A stretch of 64,000 bases of DNA from Oscillospiraceae bacterium (GTDB lineage: Bacteria > Bacillota > Clostridia > Oscillospirales > Ruminococcaceae), in NCBI GenBank assembly GCA_017550285.1, contig JAFZPP010000040.1, forward strand, positions 124,001 to 188,000, given 5' to 3'. A model generated the notes under the pieces. It was not told the DNA's origin. It was given only the letters and a program-made list of their open reading frames with translations, and ran no database searches. The translations under genes and the position numbers were made by a program. Shown here one piece after another: positions 1-9,378 of the stretch (position 1 is the stretch's first letter; the number at the start of each line of letters is the position of its first letter).

Positions 1-678
1 GCAGTCGAAAATGATACCTTCCATAACAACAGCAATCTGAAATCTGTCACGGTGCTGAATCCGAAAACACGCATCAGCAACGATTCCGGCACGATCAGCA
101 ACCGGCGTGAAAAGGATGCAGCGCAGAACCGGAATGTGGATGTCTATGACGGTGTCATCCGCGGCTATACGAATTCCCCTGCCGAGGAGTACGCCAATAC
201 GTATCACTACCGCTTCGAGTCAATCGGCGTAATCGAACCCGAAACAACGACCACAACTACAGTCACGACAACAACAACCACCGTAACCACCACAACGCAA
301 ACCACAACTACACAGACCACCACAACGCAGACTACAACTACACAGACTACCACGACAGAAACCACCACAACCGAAACAACATCCACTACTTCGACAACTG
401 AGACCACCACAACGACAACAGAGCCTGCGAAGAACATTCTTCGCGGCGACGTCAATCTCGACGGCACAGTCAGCATAGAGGATGCGCAGCTCGCACTCAC
501 CGCCTATACCGCCTCCATGGCTGGGCTCGAGAGCGGACTGAACGAAGATCAGATGACCGCCGTCGATGTCAATCTGGATCATCAGCTCTCGATTGAGGAT
601 GCACAGTTTATCCTGCTCTACTACGTCGAAAATTCCGTTTCCGGCAACCCGACACCTTGGGATGAGATTCTAAAATAA
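1..678 (+). CDS. Leucine-rich-repeat protein with C-terminal dockerin (5' end outside window)
   Basis: The reading frame is open from base 1, so the gene begins before the window. The first ~75 residues look like the end of a BspA-type leucine-rich repeat array (NNSNLKSVTVLNP, then the capping pattern GYTNSPAEEYANTYHY). A Thr-rich linker of about 60 residues follows (bases 238-424). The last ~75 residues form a type I dockerin with two calcium-loop segments (GDVNLDGTVSIEDAQ and VDVNLDHQLSIEDAQ) and the terminal NPTPWDEIL pattern also seen in the genes at 15355 and 27119. Dockerins bind cohesins on cellulosomal scaffoldins, so the product is probably secreted and complex-bound. The LRR part suggests binding rather than catalysis, which is inference. 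The real N-terminus and any signal peptide are not visible. Confidence 0.88.
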   Translation, partial: AVENDTFHNNSNLKSVTVLNPKTRISNDSGTISNRREKDAAQNRNVDVYDGVIRGYTNSPAEEYANTYHYRFESIGVIEPETTTTTTVTTTTTTVTTTTQTTTTQTTTTQTTTTQTTTTETTTTETTSTTSTTETTTTTTEPAKNILRGDVNLDGTVSIEDAQLALTAYTASMAGLESGLNEDQMTAVDVNLDHQLSIEDAQFILLYYVENSVSGNPTPWDEILK

Positions 679-712
679 TCGCTGTGCAGCCGCAAAATCC
701 ACAATAAACAAA

Positions 713-750
713 CAGCCGCTCATGCGCACGAATCATGCGCTGAGCGGCTT
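713..750 (+). terminator. Stem-loop after the LRR-dockerin gene
   Basis: AGCCGCTCA pairs with TGAGCGGCT and the inner GCGCA arms extend the stem with one bulged base. It lies 35 nt after the stop codon. The following T-rich stretch is weak (TTATTTGT), so it may be a terminator or an mRNA-protecting hairpin. Confidence 0.55.
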
Positions 751-1193
751 ATTTGTATGGGAGCAATCGTGACACAGCAAAAAAAATCTCTCCTGCGTAG
801 AGAGGGTACGCCGCAGGAGAGTTGTTCCGATTGACCGGTAAAACCGGTATGAGAAAGGATGTAACCAGCATCTCTGCATGTGCATTTGCAAAGATGTCCT
901 GTACCATCTTTAATATAGCACATTCCCGCTGTAAATACCACTTCATTATTGCGATATTAAGTGCCTGTTTCGGAAGGTAAAACGATACCATCCACAGCAC
1001 CCGGCAGCAAAGTAATATCATAAAATGCACGAATCTGCATAGTTTTGAGCATATTTCGATACAGCATCTAAAATATTACAATTCGCAAATTATAAGGAAA
1101 TTATTACAATTTGCATAAACGAGGCGTTTGCAGGTTCAAATAATTCGGCAGGCTGTGCATAATCTTACATATCAAAAATTGCACAACGAAACC

Positions 1194-1223
1194 GACCCGT
1201 CTGACGCAGCATTCAGACGGGCC
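1194..1223 (-). terminator. Terminator-like stem-loop ending the sugar ABC operon
   Basis: On the minus strand GGCCCGTCTGA pairs with TCAGACGGGTC around an 8-nt loop, about 70 nt after the stop of the last permease gene. The U-tract is poor (GGTTTCGTTG), so termination efficiency is uncertain. Confidence 0.6.
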
Positions 1224-1292
1224 GGCAACATGGAAATGAAGTAGAGAGGGGGGAAACTTACCAGATTATTCTGATATATGAAGGAATAGGGA

Positions 1293-2147
1293 TTATTCCT
1301 TGACACCGCCGAGGGCAACACCCGCGATGATGTACTTCGAGAGAAGGAAGTAAATCACGAAAATCGGGAGAACCGTCAGCAGAAGTCCGAGATAAACTGC
1401 GCCATACTCAGTCTTATACATATCGCCGCTGAGCTGGCTGACCATCATCGGCATGGTCCACTTTTCCTTTTGGGTAAGCAGGATCATCGGCATGAACAGG
1501 TTGTTCCACTGGAACACGAAGATGAAGATCGCCTGTGTTGCCATGCCCGGCTTACAAAGCGGAAGCACGATCTGGTTGAAGGTACGGAATTCACCTGCAC
1601 CGTCGATACGGGCAGACTGGACAATTTCCATCGGCAGCGCCGGAATCATGTACTGACGCATAAAGAATACTGTGGAAGGTGCGGCGATTGCCGGCAGAAT
1701 CAGCGCAGCAAAGTTATTCGTCAGACCGATCTTGTACATGAACTGATAGAAACCGATCGAGGAAACGGTTGCAGGAATCATCATGATAGCCATGATCACT
1801 GCAAAAAATCCCTTTTTCAGCTTCCAGTCATATGCAACGATTGCATATGCGGTCAGCGTCGAGAAGTAGACGCTCAGTGCGGTTGCGCAAATGGAAATAA
1901 TCGCGGAGTTTTTGAAACCGACCAGCGGGTGGAAGGTCTTTGTCGTCAGAACCTTCATATTGTTCATGAGGTAGTGCGACGGAATGAACGAAAGTGCGTG
2001 AGACTGAATCTGATTCGAGCTTCTCGTCGCATTCACGATCATGACAATGAACGGGAAAAGGCTCAGGAATGCAAGCAGAATGCATACAACATACTGCAAA
2101 ATCTTGTATGCAAGGGAACCTTTCCGGCTTGATGCTTTCTGGCTCAC
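1293..2147 (-). CDS. Carbohydrate ABC transporter permease, MalG type
   Basis: This is one of two membrane subunits of a CUT1-type sugar importer. The 284-residue protein has about six membrane segments and a cytoplasmic loop near residue 185 (ARIDGAGEFRTFNQIVLP) that corresponds to the EAA loop contacting the ATPase. Length and layout match the MalG / inner permease family. The gene overlaps the upstream permease by 4 nt, implying translational coupling. It is the last gene of the operon running down from 9146. No ATPase gene is present in the operon, so a shared MsmK-like ATPase elsewhere is inferred. The substrate is inferred from the neighbouring xylosidase and xylose isomerase to be xylo-oligosaccharides. 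Confidence 0.93.
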   Translation of the reverse strand: MSQKASSRKGSLAYKILQYVVCILLAFLSLFPFIVMIVNATRSSNQIQSHALSFIPSHYLMNNMKVLTTKTFHPLVGFKNSAIISICATALSVYFSTLTAYAIVAYDWKLKKGFFAVIMAIMMIPATVSSIGFYQFMYKIGLTNNFAALILPAIAAPSTVFFMRQYMIPALPMEIVQSARIDGAGEFRTFNQIVLPLCKPGMATQAIFIFVFQWNNLFMPMILLTQKEKWTMPMMVSQLSGDMYKTEYGAVYLGLLLTVLPIFVIYFLLSKYIIAGVALGGVKE

Positions 2148-3121
2148 AGGACGGAAGCCCCCTTTCTTCTCGCTTTCAGTTCTGCCTTCTTCATCTTCTC
2201 CATTGCGATTGCGTCCTTATCACGCATAATGTAGAAGAGCAGTGCAGAGCATGCAGCGATGATGATAAACATGAAGATACTTGCAGCAGCAGCCTGTGCA
2301 AAGAGCTGCTTACCTGTGAATGCCTTGTCGTAGATGAACACACTGGCAGTTGCCGTTGCGTTATCCGGACCGCCGCGGTTAAACAGCTTCGGAATATCGA
2401 ACATATTGAGACCGCCGATGAGGCTCGTAACAAGCGTATAGAGCAGAACGGTCTTGAGGTTCGGAATTGTGATCTGGAAGAAGATCTGTGCGCTGTTTGC
2501 GCCGTCAATGTCAGCTGCCTCATAGATATCGGGGCTGATACCGAGAACACCGGAGATCAGAACGATCATCGTGTTGCCGTACCAGATCCAGAACTGAATG
2601 AATGCAACCAGCATCTGTGAAGCAGATTTGCTGTTCAGGAAGTAGAACGCAGAATCGCGGAGTCCGATACCCATAATGATATCGTTGACCGGTCCCTTCG
2701 GATACTGGAACAGTGCGTTAAAGAGAATTGCAATCGTCGCCGCCGTGATAATATTCGGCATATAGAACAGAACCTTAAAGAGACCCTGTCCCTTGACGGT
2801 CACACGACGGGCAGTAAACCACGCAGTCAGCAACATTGCGAGTGTGATCTGCGGGATAAAATTCATAATCCAGAGTTTGACCGTGTTCTTAAAACACGTA
2901 ATAAAGGTCTTGTTTGTCAGAATCTTGGTAAAGTTGCTAAACGGTTCATCAAGAAACTTGACTTCATTGCCGACACCGTGTGCATCGGTAAATGCGAGCA
3001 CGAAGGTATAAATCGTCGGATAGAGTGTGAAGATCAGAAAAATCAGAATAAAGGGAAGTGCGAATAAATAGCCGTACTTGGCATAAGACATTCCTTTGAG
3101 ATGCTTTTGACTGCCGGTCAA
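2144..3121 (-). CDS. Carbohydrate ABC transporter permease, MalF type
   Basis: The 325-residue protein has about six membrane segments, the first near residues 14-36. It carries a well-conserved EAA loop, EAADIDGANSAQIFFQITIP, near residue 215, the contact site for the ATPase in the CUT1 family. A basic C-terminal tail (MKKAELKARRKG) overlaps the start of the MalG-type gene. It lies 119 nt after the binding-protein gene, and that gap contains a stem-loop (3155-3182) that may lower expression of the permeases relative to the binding protein. Function is sugar uptake together with the products at 1293 and 3241. Confidence 0.93.
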   Translation of the reverse strand: MTGSQKHLKGMSYAKYGYLFALPFILIFLIFTLYPTIYTFVLAFTDAHGVGNEVKFLDEPFSNFTKILTNKTFITCFKNTVKLWIMNFIPQITLAMLLTAWFTARRVTVKGQGLFKVLFYMPNIITAATIAILFNALFQYPKGPVNDIIMGIGLRDSAFYFLNSKSASQMLVAFIQFWIWYGNTMIVLISGVLGISPDIYEAADIDGANSAQIFFQITIPNLKTVLLYTLVTSLIGGLNMFDIPKLFNRGGPDNATATASVFIYDKAFTGKQLFAQAAAASIFMFIIIAACSALLFYIMRDKDAIAMEKMKKAELKARRKGASVL

Positions 3122-3154
3122 AGTAAATGCCTCCTTTCGGATGCTGCTTGCGGA

Positions 3155-3182
3155 GCGGAGTGCCCTTAGGGTGACACCCCGC
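3155..3182 (-). promoter_or_regulatory. Intercistronic stem-loop between binding protein and permeases
   Basis: GCGG-A-GTG pairs with CAC-C-CCGC (one mismatch) around an inner CCC/GGG hairpin, with no U-tract. Such hairpins after binding-protein genes commonly protect the 3' end of the upstream message or attenuate the downstream genes; which applies here is inference. Confidence 0.45.
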
Positions 3183-3240
3183 CCCTTGCAGCGAATTTAT
3201 GCTAAGGTTTCAGTTTCAAACGTGCATTTCAGATTCAGAA

Positions 3241-4662
3241 TTACTCAGCAGCTTCGATATCGAGCTTGTCGGAGACAGCCTGCTTGAAGTCAGCCAGAGC
3301 CGTGTCACGATCCTTCTCGCCGTGTGCATACTGACGGACCTGGTCACGCCACAGAGAGTTGATGTCCTCATCATACGGAGTGAGGTTCTTACCGGTTGCG
3401 TTCTCGTTAGCCGGAACGAATACATCAAACATGTTCTGACCGCCCAGGAAGGAGACCTCACCGTTGGACTTCTTCATAACAACATTGGAACCGACAGTAT
3501 CCTTGGTACCCGGCGTGCCGTCCTCGTTCGGAGCGAACGTGCCGTTTGCCCACATGTACTGGAGACCGTCCTCATCGGTATTGAGGGTGATCCACTCGAT
3601 GATCTGACCGACAGCTTCCTTCTTGTCGCTGTCCTTGGTACCGAGAACCCATGTGCCGCCCCAGAAGAAGCCGACAGGCGGTTCGCAGACTGCCCAGTCA
3701 CCGTAGGTGCCTTCGCCCGGCTTCTCACCGCCGGAGTTGCCAGCCATGACGTAGTTGATCAGCCATGCCGGACCGAAGAAACCGAGAACCTGCTTCTCAC
3801 CGGTACCTGCCATATCAGCATACCAGTTGTCAGTCCAGTCAGTGGTATCATTGTGATAGTTGTTGTCCATGAGCTTCTTGGAGAAGTCGAGGAACTCTTC
3901 ACGCTTCGGATCAATCGTCAGCTTGCCGTCAACGACCCAGCCCTTATCGGAGCTGTTCTCAACAGCGTGCCACATATCGCCGTCACCGGAAACGATGCCG
4001 TAGCCCTTTGCCTTCAGCTTCTCAGCTGCCTCAAAGAACTTTTCCCAGCCCGGTCCGATTTCCTTCTGGACGTCTGCCGGCTCCTCAGAACCGAAAGCAT
4101 CCTTTGCGATAGAACGACGATAGATGAACGCACCGCCGGTTGCCTGATAGCCCAGACCAACGAGCTTGCCGTCCGGATTGGTACCGATATCAACGGTATA
4201 CTGTGCGATCTCAGAAGTCTTAACCTCGTTGAGGTCAATGCCGAGATCCTCATACGGAGCAACATACTTGGAGCCTTCGCCCTGGGTGTACTTCAGAACG
4301 AATGCAGCCTCAGCAGCGAACATGTCAACGCTGCCGTCTGCCAGTGCCTGATCCAGAGCCGGCTGATAGAGACCGTCAGTGGTCGGAATCTGGGTGTCGT
4401 TAATGGTGTAACCGAAATCAGGATGCAGCTCAACGAACTTGTTGACCATCTTCGGAACTTCATCGGTGAAAGCGTAGAGATTGATGACGCCCTTATCGCC
4501 GGAAGGCGGGGTCTCAACTTCGGACTCAGACTCGGACTCCTTGACCTCAGATGCCTGGGAATCAGCAGTGCTGCCGTCGTTGCCGGGATTCGAGCTGTCG
4601 CCGCAAGCTGTGAAGCTGGCCATCAGAGCCAGAACTGCCAACAGGGAAATTGCCTTTTTCAT
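3241..4662 (-). CDS. Extracellular sugar-binding lipoprotein of the ABC importer
   Basis: The 473-residue protein starts with a lipoprotein signal (MKKAISLLAVLALMASFTAC). The lipid-modified residue would be Cys20, although Phe at position -3 is unusual for a lipobox. A Ser/Glu/Asp-rich spacer (about residues 22-50) leads to a family 1 solute-binding protein domain with typical elements such as the late GFFWGGTWVLG segment. It is anchored outside the membrane and delivers sugar to the permeases at 2144 and 1293. It is downstream of xylA with an 85-nt gap that contains a small hairpin. Substrate (xylose or xylo-oligosaccharides) is inferred only from the operon. Confidence 0.93.
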   Translation of the reverse strand: MKKAISLLAVLALMASFTACGDSSNPGNDGSTADSQASEVKESESESEVETPPSGDKGVINLYAFTDEVPKMVNKFVELHPDFGYTINDTQIPTTDGLYQPALDQALADGSVDMFAAEAAFVLKYTQGEGSKYVAPYEDLGIDLNEVKTSEIAQYTVDIGTNPDGKLVGLGYQATGGAFIYRRSIAKDAFGSEEPADVQKEIGPGWEKFFEAAEKLKAKGYGIVSGDGDMWHAVENSSDKGWVVDGKLTIDPKREEFLDFSKKLMDNNYHNDTTDWTDNWYADMAGTGEKQVLGFFGPAWLINYVMAGNSGGEKPGEGTYGDWAVCEPPVGFFWGGTWVLGTKDSDKKEAVGQIIEWITLNTDEDGLQYMWANGTFAPNEDGTPGTKDTVGSNVVMKKSNGEVSFLGGQNMFDVFVPANENATGKNLTPYDEDINSLWRDQVRQYAHGEKDRDTALADFKQAVSDKLDIEAAE

Positions 4663-4747
4663 AATTCATCCTCCTAGTGCTATATAGCTTTTTCATTCGG
4701 ATTTTCCGCCGGTCAGGACAGCGGAAATATTCTGCACAACCTGCTGA

Positions 4748-6070
4748 TTACAGGTTGAACAAGACATTGTTTACAATGGATTCAAGGAGCTCCTGTCTGC
4801 CGCTGGAGAGGGAATCCGTAACCTCACCCTTCTTGATTGCATAATCGCTCAGCGCCTTCATATCGACCTTGCCGTCGATGATGTCCTTGCCGATGCCGGT
4901 CTTCCAGCTTGCATAGCGGTCAGCGACGAACTGATCGAGTCTGCCGTCAGCGATGAGTGCGCGGGCAGCCTTGAAACCGAGTGCAAATGCATCCATACCT
5001 GCGATGTAAGAGAGGAAGATATCCTCCGGCGTGAAGCTGCCGCGGCGTGCCTTGGCGTCGAAGTTCAGACCGCCGTTGGTAAAGCCGCCTGCCTTGATGA
5101 CCTCATACATGCAGAGTGTGGTGTCATAGACATTGGTCGGGAACTGGTCGGTATCCCAGCCGAGGAGCGGATCGCCCTGGTTTGCGTCGATGGAACCGAA
5201 GAAACCGTTGACGCGGGCAACATTCAGCTCATGCTGGAAGGTATGCTGTGCAAGCGTTGCGTGGTTTGCCTCAATGTTCATCTTGAAATCCTTCTCAAGA
5301 CCGTACTTTCTGAGGAAGCCCAGAACGGTTGCAGTATCGAAGTCGTACTGATGCTTGGTCGGCTCCTTCGGCTTCGGCTCGATGTAGAAGTCGCCGTCGA
5401 AGCCGATGCTTCTGCCGTAATCGACAGCCAGATGCATCAGACGCGCCATATTGTCGAGCTCAAGTCCCATATCGGTATTCAGGAGCGTCTCATAACCCTC
5501 ACGGCCGCCCCAGAAGACATAGCCCTTGCCGCCCAGCTGAACGGTTGCGTCGATCGCAGCCTTGATCTGTGCAGCAGCATAAGCAAAGACATCAGCGGAA
5601 GGAGAAGTGCCTGCGCCGTGCATATAGCGCGGATGATCGAAGCACTTTGCGGTACCCCACAGCAGCTTCTTGCCGGTTTCCTTCTGCTTCTTCTCGAGGT
5701 AATCAACGATAACCTTCAGCTTCTCGTTGGATTCGCCGAGGTTTGCATACTCCGGAGAGAGATCGCGGTCGTGGAAGCAGTAGTAGTCAATGGAGAGCTT
5801 CTCCATGATCTCGAATGCAGCATCGACCTTCGCCTTTGCTCTTGCCTCGGGATCGGTCTCGCCCCATGACTTGTCAGCCGTACCGACGCCGAACATATCG
5901 GTGCCGTCGCCGCCCATGGTGTGCCACCAGCTCAGCGCAAACTTGAGATGCTCGCGCATCGGCTTGCCGTCAATGATCTCATCGGGGTTGTAGTACTTGA
6001 ATGCAAGGTCATTCTTGGAGTCCTTGCCTTCAAACTTGATTTTGCCGATATTGGGGAAAAATTCGCTCAT
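4748..6070 (-). CDS. xylA: Xylose isomerase
   Basis: It converts D-xylose to D-xylulose, the entry step of xylose catabolism. The 440-residue length is normal for the class II enzymes of Clostridia. Visible signatures are CFHDRD with catalytic His100 and Asp103, the NHATLAQH stretch following IEA, and SIDANQGD near the metal site. The start at 6070 is preferred over an upstream in-frame ATG at 6091, because the Shine-Dalgarno GGAGGA lies between the two at the right distance. It is 30 nt downstream of the GH3 gene, so the xylose released by that enzyme can be isomerised directly. No xylulokinase gene is in the operon. Confidence 0.97.
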   Translation of the reverse strand: MSEFFPNIGKIKFEGKDSKNDLAFKYYNPDEIIDGKPMREHLKFALSWWHTMGGDGTDMFGVGTADKSWGETDPEARAKAKVDAAFEIMEKLSIDYYCFHDRDLSPEYANLGESNEKLKVIVDYLEKKQKETGKKLLWGTAKCFDHPRYMHGAGTSPSADVFAYAAAQIKAAIDATVQLGGKGYVFWGGREGYETLLNTDMGLELDNMARLMHLAVDYGRSIGFDGDFYIEPKPKEPTKHQYDFDTATVLGFLRKYGLEKDFKMNIEANHATLAQHTFQHELNVARVNGFFGSIDANQGDPLLGWDTDQFPTNVYDTTLCMYEVIKAGGFTNGGLNFDAKARRGSFTPEDIFLSYIAGMDAFALGFKAARALIADGRLDQFVADRYASWKTGIGKDIIDGKVDMKALSDYAIKKGEVTDSLSSGRQELLESIVNNVLFNL

Positions 6071-6100
6071 GATAATGGTTCCTCCGTTCAAAATTAGAAA

Positions 6101-8182
6101 TTAAAGGGTAATTGTTTTGCTCAGACACGCGGTTCCGGTGAGCTGTTCGCTCAGCGGATCGGGCTGACAGGTTCCGGCATACAGCGTATAATTTTTGCCG
6201 CGCACCGCACGCACACCGTTTTCATCGACGGATGTGAACGCGATTTCCGGAATCTCAGTCTCCGCGGTCTTTGTCTCACCGGCTGCAAGATGCACGCGGA
6301 CGAATCCGCAAAGAGAAGGATACGGCGCCGCACAGGCACTGTCGTCCTTGAGATAGAACTGAACGACATCGTCCGTATCGGTCTTGCCGGTGTTTGTGAT
6401 TTTGACTGTAACCTTTCTGCCGCTGACCTCCAGATCGGAGCATGCGGTCTTTGAGTAGGTCAGTCCGTATCCGAAGGGATACAGAATATTGTCTCTGGTA
6501 TAGCGGTAGGTCCGTCCTGCCATGCTGTAATCCTCAAAAGCCGGCAGTCGGTCGGCGTCTTCATAGAATGTCACCGGCAGCTTGCCGGACGGCGATACCT
6601 GACCGAACAGGATATCGGCAAGCGCCTTGCCGCCGCTCTGTCCGGGATACCATGCATGAATGACAGCGTCGCAGTCAGCCTCAACATTGATCGCACTGCC
6701 GACCGCAGCAACGATAATGACCGGCTTTCCCTTTTCCATGACTTTGGAAACGAGCAGACGCTGGGATTCCGGCAGCCGCAGGTCGATCTTGTCACCGGAA
6801 GCGAACTCATTGCCTGCATCGCCCTCCTCGCCCTCGATATAAGGGTCGAGTCCGAGGCAGAGGATCACGAGATCAGACTGCTCTGCGACGGTCTCCGCTT
6901 CTGCAAGGCGGTCATTTGCTCTTGCCAGATTGCTGACGCGGTCTTTGTAGAGGTGGCAGCCCTCTGCACAGAGGACTCTGCCGTCAAAGGCATCCTGAAT
7001 GCCCTCTAAGAATGTGATATAGCGGTCAGCCGTGCCGCAGTAGTTGCCTTCGAGTGCTGCGCGGCTGTTTGCATTCGGTCCGATCACGCCGATTGTCTGA
7101 TACTTCGATGCATCCAGCGGCAGGATGCCGTTGTTTTTCAGAAGCACCATGGATTTTCTTGCATACTCGAGTGCAAGATCCTTGTGCTCCCTGCATGCCA
7201 CAATCGAATACGGCAGATCGTCATATTTCGTATGCTGATCCAGCATGCCGAGACGGATTCTCGTCCGCATGACGTTAACGCATGCCTTGCGGATGTCTTC
7301 CTTTGAGATCAGCCTTGCATTCAGCGCGTCTATCAGCTTATCGTAAACTCTGCCGGCATTGAGATCGCAGCCGCTCTTGATTGCAGACGCCGCAGTCTCC
7401 TCAGCGGATGCCGTCAGACCGTGATTTGTGTGGAAATCCTCGAGCGCACCGAAATCGGAAACAAAGTGTCCGTCGAAGCCCCATTCCTTCAGCTTCTCCT
7501 GAAGCACGGAGCTTGCACAGGCACCCTCGCCGTTGACGCGGTTATACGCGCCCATGACGCTCTCAACCTTTGCATCCTGTACCAGCGCACGGAATGCCGG
7601 AAGGTATGTATCCTCCATATCATGCGCATTCGCCTTCGCATCGAAGGAATGCCGGACTGCCTCCGGACCGCTGTGCACTGCGAAATGCTTTGCACAGGCG
7701 GAGGTTCTCAGATGCTCCTTGTCATCGCCCTGCAGGCCGTTGACAAACGCCTTGCCGAGCTCGGATGTCAGGAACGGATCTTCGCCGTAGGTTTCCTGTC
7801 CTCTGCCCCAGCGCGGGTCGCGGAAAATATTGATATTCGGCGACCAGATCGAAAGTCCTTTATAGATATCGCGGTCGCCGTGCTTTGCAAATTCATTGTG
7901 CTTTGCACGCTGCTCCGTTGAAACGATTTCACCTGCGCGTTTCACGGCATTCTGATCGAACATCGCAGCCATTGCAATCGCCTGCGGGAACATCGTTGCC
8001 ACACCGGCGCGTGCCGCACCGTGCAGACCCTCATTCCACCAGTTATACGCCGGAATGCCGAGACGCTCGACCGCCGGTGCATCATAAATGAGCTGAGCCG
8101 CCTGCTCCTCGGTTGTCAGCCGGTCAACCAGATCTTCCGCACGCTCCTGCGCAGTCAGCTTCTCATCACGGAATTTTTCCAA
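6101..8182 (-). CDS. GH3 beta-xylosidase / beta-glucosidase, cytoplasmic
   Basis: The 693-residue protein is a glycoside hydrolase family 3 enzyme that trims sugars from the non-reducing end of oligosaccharides. The N-terminal barrel opens with PAYNWWNEGLHG, typical of the Xyl3A branch, and carries KHFAVHSG. The likely nucleophile is Asp243 in HFVSDFGALEDF. A second alpha/beta domain follows (CLGLDPYIEGEEGDAGNE) and then a C-terminal fibronectin type III-like domain (about residues 585-690). There is no signal peptide or dockerin, so it acts on imported oligosaccharides in the cytoplasm. Position directly upstream of xylA favours beta-xylosidase activity, but sequence alone does not exclude a glucosidase. 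Confidence 0.92.
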   Translation of the reverse strand: MEKFRDEKLTAQERAEDLVDRLTTEEQAAQLIYDAPAVERLGIPAYNWWNEGLHGAARAGVATMFPQAIAMAAMFDQNAVKRAGEIVSTEQRAKHNEFAKHGDRDIYKGLSIWSPNINIFRDPRWGRGQETYGEDPFLTSELGKAFVNGLQGDDKEHLRTSACAKHFAVHSGPEAVRHSFDAKANAHDMEDTYLPAFRALVQDAKVESVMGAYNRVNGEGACASSVLQEKLKEWGFDGHFVSDFGALEDFHTNHGLTASAEETAASAIKSGCDLNAGRVYDKLIDALNARLISKEDIRKACVNVMRTRIRLGMLDQHTKYDDLPYSIVACREHKDLALEYARKSMVLLKNNGILPLDASKYQTIGVIGPNANSRAALEGNYCGTADRYITFLEGIQDAFDGRVLCAEGCHLYKDRVSNLARANDRLAEAETVAEQSDLVILCLGLDPYIEGEEGDAGNEFASGDKIDLRLPESQRLLVSKVMEKGKPVIIVAAVGSAINVEADCDAVIHAWYPGQSGGKALADILFGQVSPSGKLPVTFYEDADRLPAFEDYSMAGRTYRYTRDNILYPFGYGLTYSKTACSDLEVSGRKVTVKITNTGKTDTDDVVQFYLKDDSACAAPYPSLCGFVRVHLAAGETKTAETEIPEIAFTSVDENGVRAVRGKNYTLYAGTCQPDPLSEQLTGTACLSKTITL

Positions 8183-8252
8183 TACAGTACCTCCCGTTTC
8201 ATCAGTCGTGGCTTTCGTCGCTTCTGAAGAAATATATATATATCAGAACGTG

Positions 8253-9146
8253 TTACCGTTCTTTTATCAGGGATGCGATAACCTGCTCCGGCATCAGATC
8301 GGTTTCACGGATTTCCCATGTCTCCTCAATGACCGCCGACTCGCCGGGCTGATATGCACACAGCGCGCCGAGCAGCTCGCATTCCAGAAAATGCTTATTT
8401 GTAAATGTCTCAAAATTGCAGGCAAAATCCGGATACTGCACCGAACCGTCATAGCCGCCAAACGTCAGCCTGAAAATCTGATTGCCTGCGCAGTAGACCG
8501 CATAGCCCTCAGTGACATTGAAGCCGACCTTAAAGGATTTCGACGCCTCGGTATCATGCCGCAGCGTCGCATAGGAATCCGTCAGCGTAAAACGGCTGTC
8601 CTTTATATCGGTATAACTCCAGAGTGCAATGGTGCGGTTTGCAAGAAAGCCTGTCTGCTCTGTGCTGAGCGGAACAAACTCCGTGCCGCCGCCTGCAAGT
8701 CCGGTTACGGACCACGGTGCGAACACGGCAGGCTCCTCTGAGATATTGCGAATCTCATTGCGAATCTGCACCGAATTGCCTTCGGACATTTTCACGGAAA
8801 GAATAAACTGCTTTCCGAAGGGCGTCGCCTTCGGGGTAAGCGTCAGAACGCCGCCGGAATAATCCCATTCGACCTTGCTGTTATCGGGATAGTAGGTTTC
8901 CGGCATGACCTCGGGTGCGGACCAGAGCCGGTGACCGCCGTAGGCATACCATGTACCGTAGCCCTTTGTCAGCTCACAGAAATCTCTGCGCACATCCTCA
9001 AACAGGATGTTGCCGTTTCCGCGGGTACCGAAGTAAATGATGCGCGGTCCGACATCGAGGGTTGCGATGAGCCTGATGACGCCGTTTTCCAGGCAGATGC
9101 ATCTGCCGAAATTCTGGTAGGAAATCTCATTGCATAGAATCGCCAT
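8253..9146 (-). CDS. Mutarotase-fold (DUF4380-like) protein, first gene of the xylose operon
   Basis: This 297-residue protein has the look of the galactose mutarotase / aldose epimerase fold family usually labelled DUF4380. Examples are ATLDVGPRIIYFG near the N-terminus and the YGGHRLWSAPE segment with a conserved His. The exact reaction is unknown for this family; a role in interconverting sugar anomers is a guess from fold and neighbours. It is the promoter-proximal gene of the operon, 70 nt before the GH3 gene. A -10-like TATAAT lies at 9173-9178 with no good -35, which fits activation by the divergent AraC protein. The start is supported by GGAAAGGAGCAAT. Confidence 0.75.
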   Translation of the reverse strand: MAILCNEISYQNFGRCICLENGVIRLIATLDVGPRIIYFGTRGNGNILFEDVRRDFCELTKGYGTWYAYGGHRLWSAPEVMPETYYPDNSKVEWDYSGGVLTLTPKATPFGKQFILSVKMSEGNSVQIRNEIRNISEEPAVFAPWSVTGLAGGGTEFVPLSTEQTGFLANRTIALWSYTDIKDSRFTLTDSYATLRHDTEASKSFKVGFNVTEGYAVYCAGNQIFRLTFGGYDGSVQYPDFACNFETFTNKHFLECELLGALCAYQPGESAVIEETWEIRETDLMPEQVIASLIKER

Positions 9147-9262
9147 ATATTGCTCCTTTCCGCTTTAACTGTATTATATACGATGTCTAACAAATAGGCT
9201 AATCAAAAATTGCGAAAAACTTGCTGATTTTTGCGCACTCGCCACAAAATCGCGGAAACTTC

Positions 9263-9291
9263 TTTACAAAATTGTTACTTTGCGCTATAAT
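9263..9291 (+). promoter_or_regulatory. Sigma-A promoter of the araC-family gene
   Basis: TTTACA (9263-9268) and TATAAT (9286-9291) are separated by 17 nt, about 90 nt before the start codon at 9379. The 9147-9262 part of the same gap should hold the regulator sites for the divergent operon. Confidence 0.7.
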
Positions 9292-9378
9292 ATAAACGAA
9301 CAGAATTGCCGCCCGGCAATTTGAAACCGCAAATTATGAACGATCCGCCCATGAATTGTTCTGGAAAGGAGACCAAAA

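Larger units (their letters stand above)
679..1292. other. 614-nt intergenic region without a convincing gene
   Basis: Apart from the stem-loops at 713-750 and 1194-1223 I see no gene. Short minus-strand frames at 720-1030 lack a ribosome-binding site and any recognisable motif. An AT-rich part at 1070-1120 carries two near-copies of ATTACAATTNGCA (1075 and 1103), which might be protein-binding sites. It lies between two convergent transcription units. Confidence 0.6.

Noticed and set aside
207..582. Val- or Cys/Gly-rich minus-strand frames over the Thr linker
   Set aside because: They are the reverse reading of ACN-rich codons and have no start signal.
720..1030. Two short minus-strand frames in the first intergenic region
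   Set aside because: No ribosome-binding site, no motif, and one overlaps the stem-loop at 713-750.
3199..4677. 492-residue plus-strand frame opposite the binding-protein gene
   Set aside because: Shadow of the ABC binding protein; no start signal and no domain.
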